From Candidatus Krumholzibacteriia bacterium (GTDB taxonomy: Bacteria > Krumholzibacteriota > Krumholzibacteriia > JAJRXK01), in assembly GCA_035268685.1 (NCBI GenBank), contig DATFKK010000021.1, positions 22,594 to 86,593 of the forward strand: a stretch of 64,000 nt of DNA. Direction: 5' to 3'. A program made the position numbers and the translations under genes. Below the pieces are notes generated by a model. That model ran no database searches and was not told where the DNA came from. It saw only the letters and a program-made list of their open reading frames with translations. How positions within the stretch are numbered: position 1 is the first letter of the stretch; every line of letters starts with the position of its first letter. Of this stretch, positions 29,858 to 39,014 are shown piece after piece.

Positions 29858-31150
29858 TCAGGCGGCGGGCCCGTAGCGCCGACTCCGCTCGAGTCGCGCC
29901 AGGGCCTTGCGCACGATGCTGCCGACGCGGTCGCCGAAACCGTCTCGCGCACCGTCGCCGAGCATCAGCTCGAGGTGACGCTGTGCTTCCTCGTCGCCGA
30001 TGTCACCGAGCAGGTGGGCCGCCTCGGCCCGGACGTCGGGTGACCCGTCGTACAGCGCGCGGATCAACTTGCCCTGGGCGCTGCGCCCGATCCCTTCGGC
30101 CAGGGCACTGCAGGCGTTGATGCGTACGTGGGGGTCGTCGTCGGCCAGGGCGCGGTCGAGGGCGTCGAGGACCTCGCGGCCACCGAGCTTTCCGAGGGCC
30201 AGCACGGCCTCCTGGCGCACGTCCGAGTTCTCGTCGTCGAGCAGGGAACGGACGCGTCGTACGGCCTGCTGGTCGCCGATCTCGCCGAGGGCGTGGGCGG
30301 CCTCCTCGCGGATGATGGGGTCACGGCTGCGCAGCAGGCCCAGCAGCGCGATCAACGCGCGGTCGGGACGGATCTTCCGAAGGGCGATGACGACGTCGCG
30401 GTGGAAGCTCTCCGAGTCACGGTGCAGCATGTCGATCAGACACCGGACGGCGGCACGACTGCCGAGATCGCCCAGGGATGCGATGGCGTCGCCGCGAACC
30501 GGCGCCCGGCGCTCGTGCACCACGCAGTTCACGAGGACCCGTTCGGCCCGGCGCGCGGTGTCGGGACCGAACTCGGGTTCGAGCGAGGGATCCGCGAGAC
30601 GGTGCAGTGCCCTCACCGCGGCCAGCGGGTCGGGGTACGACAGTGTCTGCACGAGCGGAGAGGCGAGGAAGCGCACCAGGGCACGACCGTCGACGTGGCT
30701 GCGGTGCGCGGCCAGACCGTCGGCCGCCCGGCGACGGATCGAGCTCGAACCGTGATCCATGAGGCGGATCAGCAGTCGGGTCGAATCGTCGTCCCGCACT
30801 TCCGACAGCACGTCGACCAGCCAGCGGGTCGATGTCTCGTCCTGGAGCAGACGATCGATCCACGGCAACAGGCCGGTGAGTCCCCGCCGTTGCACCACCG
30901 CGGCGGCCACGTCGAGGGCCTCGGGGACCTCACTGGTCCAGGCCCCGTCGAGGAAGGTCATGAGATCGTCGTCGGACCACAGGCACAGCTCGGTGAGCGT
31001 CTGCTCGGCCACGGCCGGTTCGGCGTGCAGGGCATCGGCCAGCGCCCGGTAGGCGTCGCCCACCCGGAGCCCGTCGTGCAACGACGCGCGCATCCGGTCG
31101 AGGAATCCGCGGACCTGTCCGCGCAGTGGCTTTCGTCCGAAGTCGATCAT
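29858..31150 (-). CDS. HEAT-repeat protein
   Basis: 430 aa. ATG 31150 was chosen; upstream codons run into the divergent gene. The C-terminal two thirds consist of HEAT-like repeats of the PBS-lyase type, such as RGDAIASLGDLGSRAAVRCL, REEAAHALGEIGDQQAVRRV, RQEAVLALGKLGGREVLDAL and RAEAAHLLGDIGDEEAQRHL. The N-terminal ~130 residues are helical and unassigned. HEAT solenoids bind proteins; PBS-lyase-type repeats do not imply phycobilin chemistry. No signal peptide. Divergent from the B3/B4 gene with a 60-base shared upstream region. Confidence 0.8.
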   Translation of the reverse strand: MIDFGRKPLRGQVRGFLDRMRASLHDGLRVGDAYRALADALHAEPAVAEQTLTELCLWSDDDLMTFLDGAWTSEVPEALDVAAAVVQRRGLTGLLPWIDRLLQDETSTRWLVDVLSEVRDDDSTRLLIRLMDHGSSSIRRRAADGLAAHRSHVDGRALVRFLASPLVQTLSYPDPLAAVRALHRLADPSLEPEFGPDTARRAERVLVNCVVHERRAPVRGDAIASLGDLGSRAAVRCLIDMLHRDSESFHRDVVIALRKIRPDRALIALLGLLRSRDPIIREEAAHALGEIGDQQAVRRVRSLLDDENSDVRQEAVLALGKLGGREVLDALDRALADDDPHVRINACSALAEGIGRSAQGKLIRALYDGSPDVRAEAAHLLGDIGDEEAQRHLELMLGDGARDGFGDRVGSIVRKALARLERSRRYGPAA

Positions 31151-31210
31151 GGTACGTTGAGGATTCGAAAATCGGGCGAGGGTGTCAACCTCGTCGCACG
31201 GGAGAGGGTC

Positions 31211-31927
31211 ATGGATGACGGAAATCCGACACCGGTGCTGGGGTGGAGCCTCGATCCGTCGGTGGTCGATCGCGTCCGCGCATGGGCGATCGAGGTCGAC
31301 GGTGTCGAGGTCCGCGACGAAGGTCGCGCCCACGAAAGCCTCGAAGCGCTCGCCCGCGCGCGCGGAACCGCGGCGACCTCGGTCGCCATCGGCGAGGTCG
31401 AGGGCATCGACGCCGCGCGCCGGCTGTACCGGGCCTTCGGGGTGGATCCCACCCGGCACCGGCCGAGCAGTGAAGCGCTGATGCGCCGCGCGCGCAAGGG
31501 GCAGTCGATCTACCGCCTGAACGAAGTGGTCGACGTGGGCAACTGGGTCTCGCTGGAGTGGCTGCTTCCGCTCGGTCTGTACGATCGCGATCGCATCGTC
31601 GGCGACGTCGCCGTCGTCCGCGTCGGCCGTGCGGGCGAGGAGTACGAGGGCATCCGGAAGGGAGCGGTGCACCTCGACGGGCGGCTGTGCGTGGCGGACC
31701 GCGAGGGTCCATTCGGGAGCCCGACCAGCGACAGCGCACGCACCTGTATCCGCGCTGCCACGCGCCGGGTGGCAGCGATCCTGTTCGGTCCCCACGACGT
31801 GGATCCCGCGCGACTGCGAGCGGCCGGCGAGGCCCTCGCCACCCGACTCGTCGACCACGCCGGAGGCCGGATCCTGTTCAGCGGCCCCGTGACCGGAACG
31901 AACGACGGATCCATGCCGCTCCGATGA
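31211..31927 (+). CDS. Free-standing B3/B4 tRNA-binding-domain protein
   Basis: 238 aa, ATG 31211 behind GGAGAGGG. The central part matches the B3/B4 domain of phenylalanyl-tRNA synthetase beta (PF03483): RRLYRAFGVDPTRHRPSSEAL, then YRLNEVVDVGNWVSLEWLLPLGLYD, and a closing region with FGSPTSDSARTCI. In PheT this domain edits mischarged Tyr-tRNA(Phe). Free-standing copies are widespread and are proposed, without firm proof, to act on tRNA or amino acids. It overlaps the convergent MFS gene by 50 bp. Confidence 0.8.
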   Translation: MDDGNPTPVLGWSLDPSVVDRVRAWAIEVDGVEVRDEGRAHESLEALARARGTAATSVAIGEVEGIDAARRLYRAFGVDPTRHRPSSEALMRRARKGQSIYRLNEVVDVGNWVSLEWLLPLGLYDRDRIVGDVAVVRVGRAGEEYEGIRKGAVHLDGRLCVADREGPFGSPTSDSARTCIRAATRRVAAILFGPHDVDPARLRAAGEALATRLVDHAGGRILFSGPVTGTNDGSMPLR

Positions 31928-33026
31928 CCGCGCTCACGACCATGCAGGCCGCGGCCAGCACGAAGGGCGCCCTGATCCCCGCCCCGGCCACGGCGAAGCC
32001 ACCGGCCACCGGGATCGTCGCGCTCGCCAGTCCCAGCGCAGCCTCGTGCACGCCGGCCTGTGCTCCCCGCGACACCGGCGCGTGGAGCGAGTAGTAGAGA
32101 CTCGACTGGTAGGCGAAACCGAGCCCGGCCCCGAGCAGGGGCGCGAAGGCCATGAGCGTCACGAAGGAGTCGACTCCCGTGACTGCGATCGCGCCGGCGG
32201 CCAGCACGACCTGCATGCCGACGAGCGGGATCGCGCGGTAGTGCCAGCTGCGGAGATTGCCGACCGTCACGAACAGCAGCGTCTGGGCCAGGAACACCGA
32301 CCCGAAGAAGATCCCGAAGTCACGTCCGCCGATCCCGACGCCCAGGAGGACCTTCGGCAGGTGATGGTTCACGGTCGCGGCCACGCCGAACGAGATCCCG
32401 TTGGCGATCCACGCGGCGCGGCGGAAGGCCTGCTGGGTCCGGGGTGGGGGAGCCCCGCCCTCCTCGGCGATGGCCTCGCTGTGATCTCCGGGGCGCTCCA
32501 TGCGCGGCAGGGCCAGCGCCGAGGCGGCGAAGGACGCGGCGGCCACGAGCGGGACACTCTCGGCCCCGATCACGTCGAGCAGGAGGCCGCCGAAGAGGAG
32601 CCCGAGCCCTTTGCCCGTGCTCCAGCTCACGTTGAAGAGACGGGTGAGGCCGTGCAGGTCACGGCCGGCGGCGACCTCGGAGAATCCGGCCTGTACCGAG
32701 GGCCAGAAGAATCCCAGGCCCACGCCCACCGCCGCCACGAGGGTCAGGATCATCGGGATCGGACCCACGGCGGCCAGGGAGGCCGTGGCGAGAACGGCGA
32801 AGCTCAGCCCCACCCGGATCGGTCCCCGCCGCGGAAAGCGGTCGCTCACGCGTCCCGCCATCAGCGCGACGAGTCCGTAGGGCGCGGCGTACATGAGCGG
32901 CACCAGGCCGATCACGGCCGACGACGCCCCGAGATCGAGCAGCCGGTACGGCAGGCTCAGCATGAGCAGGTAGAGGCCCAGGTCCGTGAACATCGCGGCC
33001 AGGCCCAGTCGGTGTCGAGCGTGCAT
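31878..33026 (-). CDS. MFS transporter
   Basis: 382 aa with about twelve hydrophobic helices. The MFS signature loop between helices 2 and 3 appears as MAGRVSDRFPRRGP, and the central loop is charged (MERPGDHSEAIAEEGGAPPP). The second half opens with WIANGISFGVAATVNHHLPKVL. No sequence feature shows the substrate; efflux or sugar uptake are both possible. ATG 33026 was chosen over GTG 33065, which adds a polar stretch with no SD. Overlaps the B3/B4 gene's 3' end by 50 bp. Confidence 0.8.
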   Translation of the reverse strand: MHARHRLGLAAMFTDLGLYLLMLSLPYRLLDLGASSAVIGLVPLMYAAPYGLVALMAGRVSDRFPRRGPIRVGLSFAVLATASLAAVGPIPMILTLVAAVGVGLGFFWPSVQAGFSEVAAGRDLHGLTRLFNVSWSTGKGLGLLFGGLLLDVIGAESVPLVAAASFAASALALPRMERPGDHSEAIAEEGGAPPPRTQQAFRRAAWIANGISFGVAATVNHHLPKVLLGVGIGGRDFGIFFGSVFLAQTLLFVTVGNLRSWHYRAIPLVGMQVVLAAGAIAVTGVDSFVTLMAFAPLLGAGLGFAYQSSLYYSLHAPVSRGAQAGVHEAALGLASATIPVAGGFAVAGAGIRAPFVLAAACMVVSAVIGAAWIRRSFRSRGR

Positions 33027-33204
33027 CCCGGCAGCATCGCACTCCCGGGCGTCGGCTCCAAGCACCGCTTCGACCCGCCGAACGTCCGCTTCTTGCCTTG
33101 TCCCGGCGTCGGTGCCGTGGTACCCCTTGGTGCTTCATGATCACTTCATGTACGGGCCCTGGTCACGAGGACCGGCCCGCGTTCGTGCACTCCTGGAGGT
33201 CGAC

Positions 33205-34464
33205 GTGAAGAAGTGCATCTGGGTCGCCGCGCTCGCGGCGTGCGTGATCGCCGGCGATGCGCGTGCCGGTGGCTTCAACGTCTACGAGATGGGCGCACGC
33301 GCGACCGCCCTCGGCGGGGCCTTCACCGCGACCGCCGACGACGGCTCGGCCCTGTTCTACAATCCGGCGGGGCTGGCCTGGCTCGAAGAGGGCTGGCACA
33401 CGAGCGTGAACGTCTCGTTCATCCTGCCCGAGTCCAGGTACGAGAAGTCGCCGGGTGTCGTCGGCTATCCCGGCGACGACACGGCCGAGACCGAGGCCGC
33501 GGTCTTCACGCCCGGCGGGATCTACGCCTCGTACCATCCGAACGAGGAATGGGCCTTCGGCTTCGGCGTGTTCACGCCCTTCGGCCTCGGTGTCGAGTGG
33601 GCCGACCCCGACGACTTCGCCGGTCGACCGCTGGCCACCAACTCGCAGATCCAGGGGATCTACATCAGCCCCATGGTCACGTGGCGTCCGGTGCCGAGCT
33701 TCGCCGTGTCCGCCGGCGGCCACGCGGTGGTCACGCATCTCGAGCTGGAGCGGATCGTCACCGGGGGGACCGACCTCGCGCAGAACCTCGCCGACTTCGA
33801 GCTGTCGGGCTGGAGCGAGATCTCCTTCGGGCCCGCCTTCGGCGTGATGGTGCGCCCCAACGACCAGTTCAGTCTGGGTCTGAACTTCAAGGGCGGGGTG
33901 ACCAACTCCTTCGAGGAGCAGGACGCCGACCTCGACTTCCGGGGCAGCACGGCGCTCGATCGTGCGCTGAAGGTCTCGGGCGACCTCGACTACCCCTCGA
34001 TCCTGTCGGCGGGAATCCGCTTCATGGCCACCGAACGGCTCGCCCTGATGTTCGACTTCGTGTGGTTCGACTGGAGCGTGTTCGACCAGGTCGAGCTGAG
34101 CTTCGACGATCCGAGCTTCGACACGGTTCTCGAGGAGAACTACGACGACGGCCAGCAGTGGCGTTTCGGCGTGGAGTACTTCTGGAACGAGTCGACGCGC
34201 CTGCTCGGCGGCTTCGTCTACGACCAGACCCCACAGCCGGTCGAGAGCATCTCGGCGCTGCTGCCCGACGCCGATCGCCGCGACTACAGCCTCGGCATCA
34301 GTCGTCGCGGCTGGGGTGGTGAGTGGACGCTGGCCTACATGCTCGTCGACTTCCTCGAGCGCGACACCTTGATCGACGGAGTGGGGCAGAATCCCGACGG
34401 CTTCGACGGAGCGTACCGTTCGATCGCCCACATCCCGACCGTCGGCTTCAGCCGCAACTTCTAG
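33205..34464 (+). CDS. OmpP1/FadL family outer-membrane transport protein
   Basis: 419 aa. GTG 33205 has GGAGG upstream and yields a signal peptide (KKCIWVAALAACVIAGDARA). The mature N-terminus GGFNVYEMGARATALGGAFTA followed by DDGSALFYNPAGLA is the FadL hatch motif (N-P-A-G-L). The rest alternates strands of a 14-stranded barrel and ends in F (GFSRNF), the usual C-terminal aromatic of outer-membrane barrels. FadL-type channels pass long-chain fatty acids or other hydrophobic compounds. It sits next to a GDSL lipoprotein (14-base gap) and near an acyl-CoA synthetase. Confidence 0.9.
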   Translation: MKKCIWVAALAACVIAGDARAGGFNVYEMGARATALGGAFTATADDGSALFYNPAGLAWLEEGWHTSVNVSFILPESRYEKSPGVVGYPGDDTAETEAAVFTPGGIYASYHPNEEWAFGFGVFTPFGLGVEWADPDDFAGRPLATNSQIQGIYISPMVTWRPVPSFAVSAGGHAVVTHLELERIVTGGTDLAQNLADFELSGWSEISFGPAFGVMVRPNDQFSLGLNFKGGVTNSFEEQDADLDFRGSTALDRALKVSGDLDYPSILSAGIRFMATERLALMFDFVWFDWSVFDQVELSFDDPSFDTVLEENYDDGQQWRFGVEYFWNESTRLLGGFVYDQTPQPVESISALLPDADRRDYSLGISRRGWGGEWTLAYMLVDFLERDTLIDGVGQNPDGFDGAYRSIAHIPTVGFSRNF

Positions 34465-34478
34465 GGGAGGACACGACC

Positions 34479-35903
34479 GTGCGTATTCGAATGGACCGTA
34501 TCGTTTCCGTCCTCGCAGTGGGACTCTTCACCCTGGCGGGCTGTGGTCCCGACGACCCCTCGGCGCCGTCTCGGATCGCGGGCCAGATCCCGGACGCGCG
34601 GATCACCGCGATCGGGAACAGCCTCACCGCGGGCTTCCTGAACAATGGTCTGGTGGTGACCGGTCAGCGCGCCGGCTACGCCAACGTCGTCGCCCGGCAG
34701 ATCACCGGCCGGGACATGAGCCTGCCCCTGATCGACCTGCCCGGTCTGGGATCGAGCACCGATCCGGACACCGGAGCACCACTCGGCACCGCCTACGTGA
34801 CACCGACCGGTCAGATCGCATTCCGTGAACTGCCGACCACGGATCCACGGGACCTCCTCCTGGCCGCGGCCCTGCCCGTGCCCTACGACAACGTGGGCGT
34901 ACCCGGTGCGCTGACCGCCGACGTGCTCGAGACGACTTCGGCGATCAATTCGGTGAGCCCGGGGAATCTGTTCTTCGACCTCATCCTGCGCAACTCGGCC
35001 CTGCCGCCGGGGGACACGACGCAGCTCGACCAGCTCGAATCGCTGGTCGAGAACGGTCTGCCGGGGACGTCGCTCGTCATGTACTGGGTCGGGAACAACG
35101 ACGTGCTGGGTGGAGCCCTCGGCGGGGATCCGGTCGAGGGAGTGAACGTGACGCCGCCTTCGGCCTTCGCATCGCTCACCGATGCCGCGCTGGCGCGGAT
35201 CGACGCGCTGGACGTGCCGCAGGTCGTGGTACTCAACGTTCCCGATGTCACGGCGATTCCGTTCGTGACGTCGATCGCTGGCCTGCTGTCCCAGGGTGGC
35301 CTGACGCCGGCGGATCTGAACACCGCGGAGGAGAACGTCGCCTTCGTCCTGCTCACGGCACAGACGCTGCTGTTCGAGGCCGATGGCAGTGTGGACCTCG
35401 ACTACGTGACCGGTGCCTCGGCGACGCCCGAGACCCTGCCCTCGAATCTGACGCTGACGCAGGCGGAGGTCGTCGTTCTGCAGCAGACGGTGGCTGCGTT
35501 CAACGATCACCTCGCCACGGCGGTCGACGCCGGCGGACGCGACTGGGCGCTGGTGGATGCCAACTCGCTGCTCTCGGGCCTGCCGCTCGACCCGACGGCG
35601 CCGCTGAACAGCCTGTTCCCGCTGGTGCCTTCACCGGCCGGTGGCCTGGTGCAGAACGAGGGCAGTGCCTTCAGTCTCGACGGGGTCCACCCGAGCGAGC
35701 GCGGATACGCCCGCCTGGCGAACGCGGTGCTGGAATCCCTGAACACGACCTACGGCACCGAGTACCCGCTCGTCGATCTGGCCGGTGTGGAGAACACGAT
35801 CGGTTTCGAGGACTTCGGTGGGGCGGCCGGGCGAACGGCTCCGACCGTCGACCCCGAGGCGGACGTCTTCCGGGCGGTGGTGGAGTTCGTGCAACAGCGC
35901 TGA
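34479..35903 (+). CDS. SGNH/GDSL-hydrolase lipoprotein
   Basis: 474 aa. GTG 34479 follows GGGGAGG by 8 bases; a lipobox follows (SVLAVGLFTLAGC). SGNH blocks are visible: block I AIGNSLTAGF (Ser nucleophile), block III WVGNNDVL (oxyanion Asn) and block V DGVHPSERGY (Asp-His). It is therefore an esterase or lipase-like enzyme on the cell surface or in the periplasm. Following directly after the FadL-like porin, it may release fatty acids from lipids for import; this is inference. It is longer than typical GDSL enzymes because of an insert between blocks III and V. Confidence 0.85.
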   Translation: MRIRMDRIVSVLAVGLFTLAGCGPDDPSAPSRIAGQIPDARITAIGNSLTAGFLNNGLVVTGQRAGYANVVARQITGRDMSLPLIDLPGLGSSTDPDTGAPLGTAYVTPTGQIAFRELPTTDPRDLLLAAALPVPYDNVGVPGALTADVLETTSAINSVSPGNLFFDLILRNSALPPGDTTQLDQLESLVENGLPGTSLVMYWVGNNDVLGGALGGDPVEGVNVTPPSAFASLTDAALARIDALDVPQVVVLNVPDVTAIPFVTSIAGLLSQGGLTPADLNTAEENVAFVLLTAQTLLFEADGSVDLDYVTGASATPETLPSNLTLTQAEVVVLQQTVAAFNDHLATAVDAGGRDWALVDANSLLSGLPLDPTAPLNSLFPLVPSPAGGLVQNEGSAFSLDGVHPSERGYARLANAVLESLNTTYGTEYPLVDLAGVENTIGFEDFGGAAGRTAPTVDPEADVFRAVVEFVQQR

Positions 35904-35931
35904 GCGCGACGCCACGCTCGATCGAGACGAG

Positions 35932-35957
35932 GGGAGCTGACCGGCCGGTCAGCTCCC
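35932..35957. terminator. Bidirectional terminator, perfect 26-bp palindrome
   Basis: The sequence from 35932 (GGGAGCTGACCGG) to 35957 (CCGGTCAGCTCCC) is exactly self-complementary. It lies between two convergent genes, contains the stop TCA of the acyl-CoA synthetase (35949-35951), and is followed on the plus strand by TTCTTCG. The position and symmetry suggest a shared terminator for both. Confidence 0.65.
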
Positions 35958-37739
35958 TTCTTCGTACATCGATTCGATGACGTCTGCGTAGCGTTCCGAA
36001 ACCACCTTGCGCTTGACCTTCATGCTCGGCGTGAGGTGACCGTCGTCCTGGGTGAACTCGTGGTCGAGCGCCCGGAAGGTCTTCAGCTGCTCGAAGCTCG
36101 CCAGGCGCTGATTCACCGCGTGCACGACATCGGCGTAGATCCGCTGGACCTCGGCGTGGTTCACCAGGGCGCTGCGGTCGGACGCGTCGAGGCCGTGCTC
36201 GGCCGCGGTGGCCTCGAGCGCTTCGAAGTTCGGCACCAGCAGCGCCACCAGGTAGCGGTGGCGATCGCCGATCACGACGGCCTCGGCCACGTGCTTGTCG
36301 AGTTTGAGCTCGTTCTCGATCGGCTGCGGGGCGACGTTCTTTCCGCCCGCGGTGACGATGATGTCCTTCTTGCGATCGGTGATGAACACGAAGCCGTTCT
36401 CGTCGATGTGGCCGATGTCGCCGGTGTGCAACCAGCCGTCGATGATCGTCTCGGCCGTGGCCTCGTCGTGCTTCCAGTAGCCCTTCATCACGTAGGGGCT
36501 GCGGGTGAGGATCTCGCCGTCGTCGGCGATCTTCACCTCGACGCCCGGTACGGGCGGGCCCACGCTGCCGGGACGGAACTTCTCGAAGGTGTTGACCGAG
36601 ATCACCGGCGAGGTCTCGGTCAGGCCGTAGCCCTCCAGGATCGGTAGTCCGGCCGAGTAGAAGAACTCGGCGATCTCCTTGGCGAGCGGCGCGCCGCCCG
36701 ACACGAAGAAGCGCAGACGGCCGCCGGTGCGCGCGCGCAGCTTCTTGAACACGAGCGCGTCGCCGATCCGGCGCTGGAACTCGACGGTGGCCGGCACCGG
36801 GCGTCCCTCGACGTGGGCGTCGGTGTACTCGCCGCCGATGCGCCGCGCCCACTCGAAGATCCGGCGCTTGAGGGCGCCGCCGGCGTTCGCGTTCTCGATC
36901 ACCCGCGCGTAGATCTTCTCGTACAGTCTCGGCACCGACACCATGAGTGTGGGGCGGACCTCGCCCATGTCGGCGGCGACGGTCTCGATCGACTCGGCGT
37001 AGTTGATGGACACACCGGATCCGATCATCAGGTAGTGGCCGGCCATGCGTTCGAGGATGTGGGACAGCGGGAGGAACGAGAGGCAGACGTCGGCCGGAGT
37101 GACGTCGAGGACCTGCAGCCCGGCGGTGACGTTGCCCGCGATATTGCCGTGGGTGAGCATCACGCCCTTCGGCTGTCCGGTGGTGCCGCTCGTGTAGATG
37201 ATCGTGGCGAGATCATCGCGTCCGACGGCGTCGGAGCGGCGGTCGACCTCGTCCTTCCTCGATTCCACGTTCCGGCGCCCGAGGTCGCGTAGGCGCTCGA
37301 GCGTGAGGCCGTTCGCGCGGTCGGCCGGTTCGAACGACACGACCAGCCGGATCGAAGGGACCGCCGTCTCGATCCCGTCGAGCTTGGCCACCTGCTGTGC
37401 GGTGGAGCAGAACACCGCCACCGGCTCGCAGTCGCCGAGGATGTACTCGATCTGCGGTCGCAGGAGCGTCGGGTAGATCGGAACGAGCACCGCGCCGATT
37501 CGTTGCGTGGCGATGTCGACGAGCGCCCACTCCAGGCGGTTCTCGCTGAGCAGTGCGACACGGTCTCCCGCCTCGACACCGTGGACGAGCAGAGCGGCCG
37601 CGCATTCGCCGACCGCACGGTCGAAGTCCTCGGTGGAGACACTCACCCAGCGGCCGTCGCGCTTGTACCGGAACATGTCCGACCTGGGTCGGTTCGAGAC
37701 GGCGTCCCGGTACAACTGGGTCAAGGTGGTGAATTCCAT
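35949..37739 (-). CDS. Long-chain acyl-CoA synthetase (AMP-forming)
   Basis: 596 aa, ATG 37739 with AAGGGAG upstream. It has the ANL motifs: YTSGTTGQPKGVMLTHGN (P-loop), LPLSHILERM, GYGLTETSPVISVN (A5), GWLHTGDIGHIDENGFVFI (A7) and DRKKDIIVTAGGKNVAP (A8), with the catalytic Lys in LTPSMKVKRK. It activates fatty acids to acyl-CoA. The length and the FadD15-like 'HILERM' variant fit long-chain specificity. Together with the nearby FadL porin and GDSL lipoprotein it suggests fatty-acid uptake and activation. Confidence 0.92.
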   Translation of the reverse strand: MEFTTLTQLYRDAVSNRPRSDMFRYKRDGRWVSVSTEDFDRAVGECAAALLVHGVEAGDRVALLSENRLEWALVDIATQRIGAVLVPIYPTLLRPQIEYILGDCEPVAVFCSTAQQVAKLDGIETAVPSIRLVVSFEPADRANGLTLERLRDLGRRNVESRKDEVDRRSDAVGRDDLATIIYTSGTTGQPKGVMLTHGNIAGNVTAGLQVLDVTPADVCLSFLPLSHILERMAGHYLMIGSGVSINYAESIETVAADMGEVRPTLMVSVPRLYEKIYARVIENANAGGALKRRIFEWARRIGGEYTDAHVEGRPVPATVEFQRRIGDALVFKKLRARTGGRLRFFVSGGAPLAKEIAEFFYSAGLPILEGYGLTETSPVISVNTFEKFRPGSVGPPVPGVEVKIADDGEILTRSPYVMKGYWKHDEATAETIIDGWLHTGDIGHIDENGFVFITDRKKDIIVTAGGKNVAPQPIENELKLDKHVAEAVVIGDRHRYLVALLVPNFEALEATAAEHGLDASDRSALVNHAEVQRIYADVVHAVNQRLASFEQLKTFRALDHEFTQDDGHLTPSMKVKRKVVSERYADVIESMYEEGS

Positions 37740-37762
37740 GGGAAGCTCCCTTGCGCGCAGCG

Positions 37763-37790
37763 TTGCTCGGACGGATCACAATCTTGTACT
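37763..37790 (+). promoter_or_regulatory. Candidate mutY promoter close to the start codon
   Basis: TTGCTC (37763-37768), 16 bases, TGTACT (37785-37790). Transcription would begin about 3 bases before ATG 37800, which itself has no SD, so the transcript would be nearly leaderless. Confidence 0.3.
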
Positions 37791-37799
37791 GTCCCCTCG

Positions 37800-38927
37800 A
37801 TGTCACGGACTGTCAACCAACAGAGCAACGATGCGGGCGCGGCGCGTCCCGGCCCACGGCGGGCCCGGGCACTGGCCGAGGCGCTCGTGGAATGGTATCG
37901 CCGGGTGGCGCGCGATCTTCCGTGGCGCCGGACGCAGGACCCGTACGCGATCTGGGTCAGCGAAGTGATGCTGCAACAGACGCGGGTGGAGGTCGTGACG
38001 GGTCGCTGGGCGCCCTTCCTGCAGCGTTTCCCGGACGTGCGGTCGCTCGCCGAAGCCGATCCGGCCGAGGTGCTGGCCGCCTGGGCGGGTCTCGGCTACT
38101 ACCGACGCGCCCGACAGCTGCACGCGGCCGCACAGCGGATCCTCGAAGTGCACGGCAGTCATCTTCCCACCGACAGTGCGGCCCTGCGGTTGCTGCCGGG
38201 CTTCGGCGCGTACACGGCCGGTGCGGTCTCGAGCATCGCCTTCGCCGAGCGCGTCTGCGCCGTCGACGGGAACGTCGAACGCGTCCTGTCGAGACTGCTG
38301 GGACTCGAGGGGGACCCGAAGCGTGCACCGACCGCCGGTGTGATCCGTGAGGTCGCCACGGCACTGGTGGCCGAGGAGTCTCCCGCCGAGGTCAACCAGG
38401 GGCTCATGGAGCTCGGGGCGACGGTCTGTACGCCGCGGTCGCCGCGGTGCGGCGCGTGTCCGTGGTCGGGCGCCTGCCGGGCCCGAGCCTCGGGACGCCC
38501 CGAGGATTTTCCCCGCACGGCTCCGCGACGCCGCTCGATCGAGGTCGCCTGCTACGCGGCCGTGGTCGGATCGCCCCGCGGACTCCTCTGGCGCCGTCGC
38601 CCGGAGGGCGAACCGAACGCCGGACTCTGGGAACTGCCGACGACGCCCTGGCATCCGGGGAAGGCGGACGTCGCGGCGGCGCAGGACGCCCTCGAGGACC
38701 TCGGGCACGGTCTCGATCGCCGATGGCGCGTGGGAGACGCGCTGGCGCGGGCCAGGCACGGGATCACGCACCATCGCATCACGGTGGTGGCCCACCGGGT
38801 CGAGGACCTGGGCACGGCGCGCTTCGATCCGGGGAGCCTCCGGCTCGGGCCGCCGCACGAGGCCGAGACCTGGGGTCTGACGGCGGCCACCACCAAGCTG
38901 CTCGGTCGGCTGCCGACGTTGCTCTGA
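37800..38927 (+). CDS. mutY: A/G-specific adenine DNA glycosylase
   Basis: 375 aa. It has catalytic Glu55 in WVSEVMLQQT, the helix-hairpin-helix LPGFGAYTAGAV (~132-143), catalytic Asp156 in VDGNVERVL, and the iron-sulfur cluster Cys210-x6-Cys217-x2-Cys220-x5-Cys226. A NUDIX-like C-terminal domain follows (LLWRRRPEGEPNAGLWELP), used to recognise 8-oxoguanine. It removes A mispaired with 8-oxoG and complements the Fpg encoded at 16.6 kb. Divergent from the acyl-CoA synthetase with 60 bases between. Confidence 0.93.
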   Translation: MSRTVNQQSNDAGAARPGPRRARALAEALVEWYRRVARDLPWRRTQDPYAIWVSEVMLQQTRVEVVTGRWAPFLQRFPDVRSLAEADPAEVLAAWAGLGYYRRARQLHAAAQRILEVHGSHLPTDSAALRLLPGFGAYTAGAVSSIAFAERVCAVDGNVERVLSRLLGLEGDPKRAPTAGVIREVATALVAEESPAEVNQGLMELGATVCTPRSPRCGACPWSGACRARASGRPEDFPRTAPRRRSIEVACYAAVVGSPRGLLWRRRPEGEPNAGLWELPTTPWHPGKADVAAAQDALEDLGHGLDRRWRVGDALARARHGITHHRITVVAHRVEDLGTARFDPGSLRLGPPHEAETWGLTAATTKLLGRLPTLL

Positions 38928-38934
38928 ACCCCGG

Positions 38935-38963
38935 TTGCCGCTCCCGGCACGGGGTCCTTTATT
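38935..38963 (+). promoter_or_regulatory. Candidate icmF promoter
   Basis: TTGCCG (38935-38940) and TTTATT (38958-38963) with a 17-base spacer, each matching consensus at four of six positions. They sit in a locally AT-richer stretch ~50 bases before the icmF ATG. Confidence 0.4.
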
Positions 38964-39014
38964 GGAAAGGTTGCTTCGAACCCGCAACTGACTCCTGCAC
39001 AAGGAATTGCCCGG

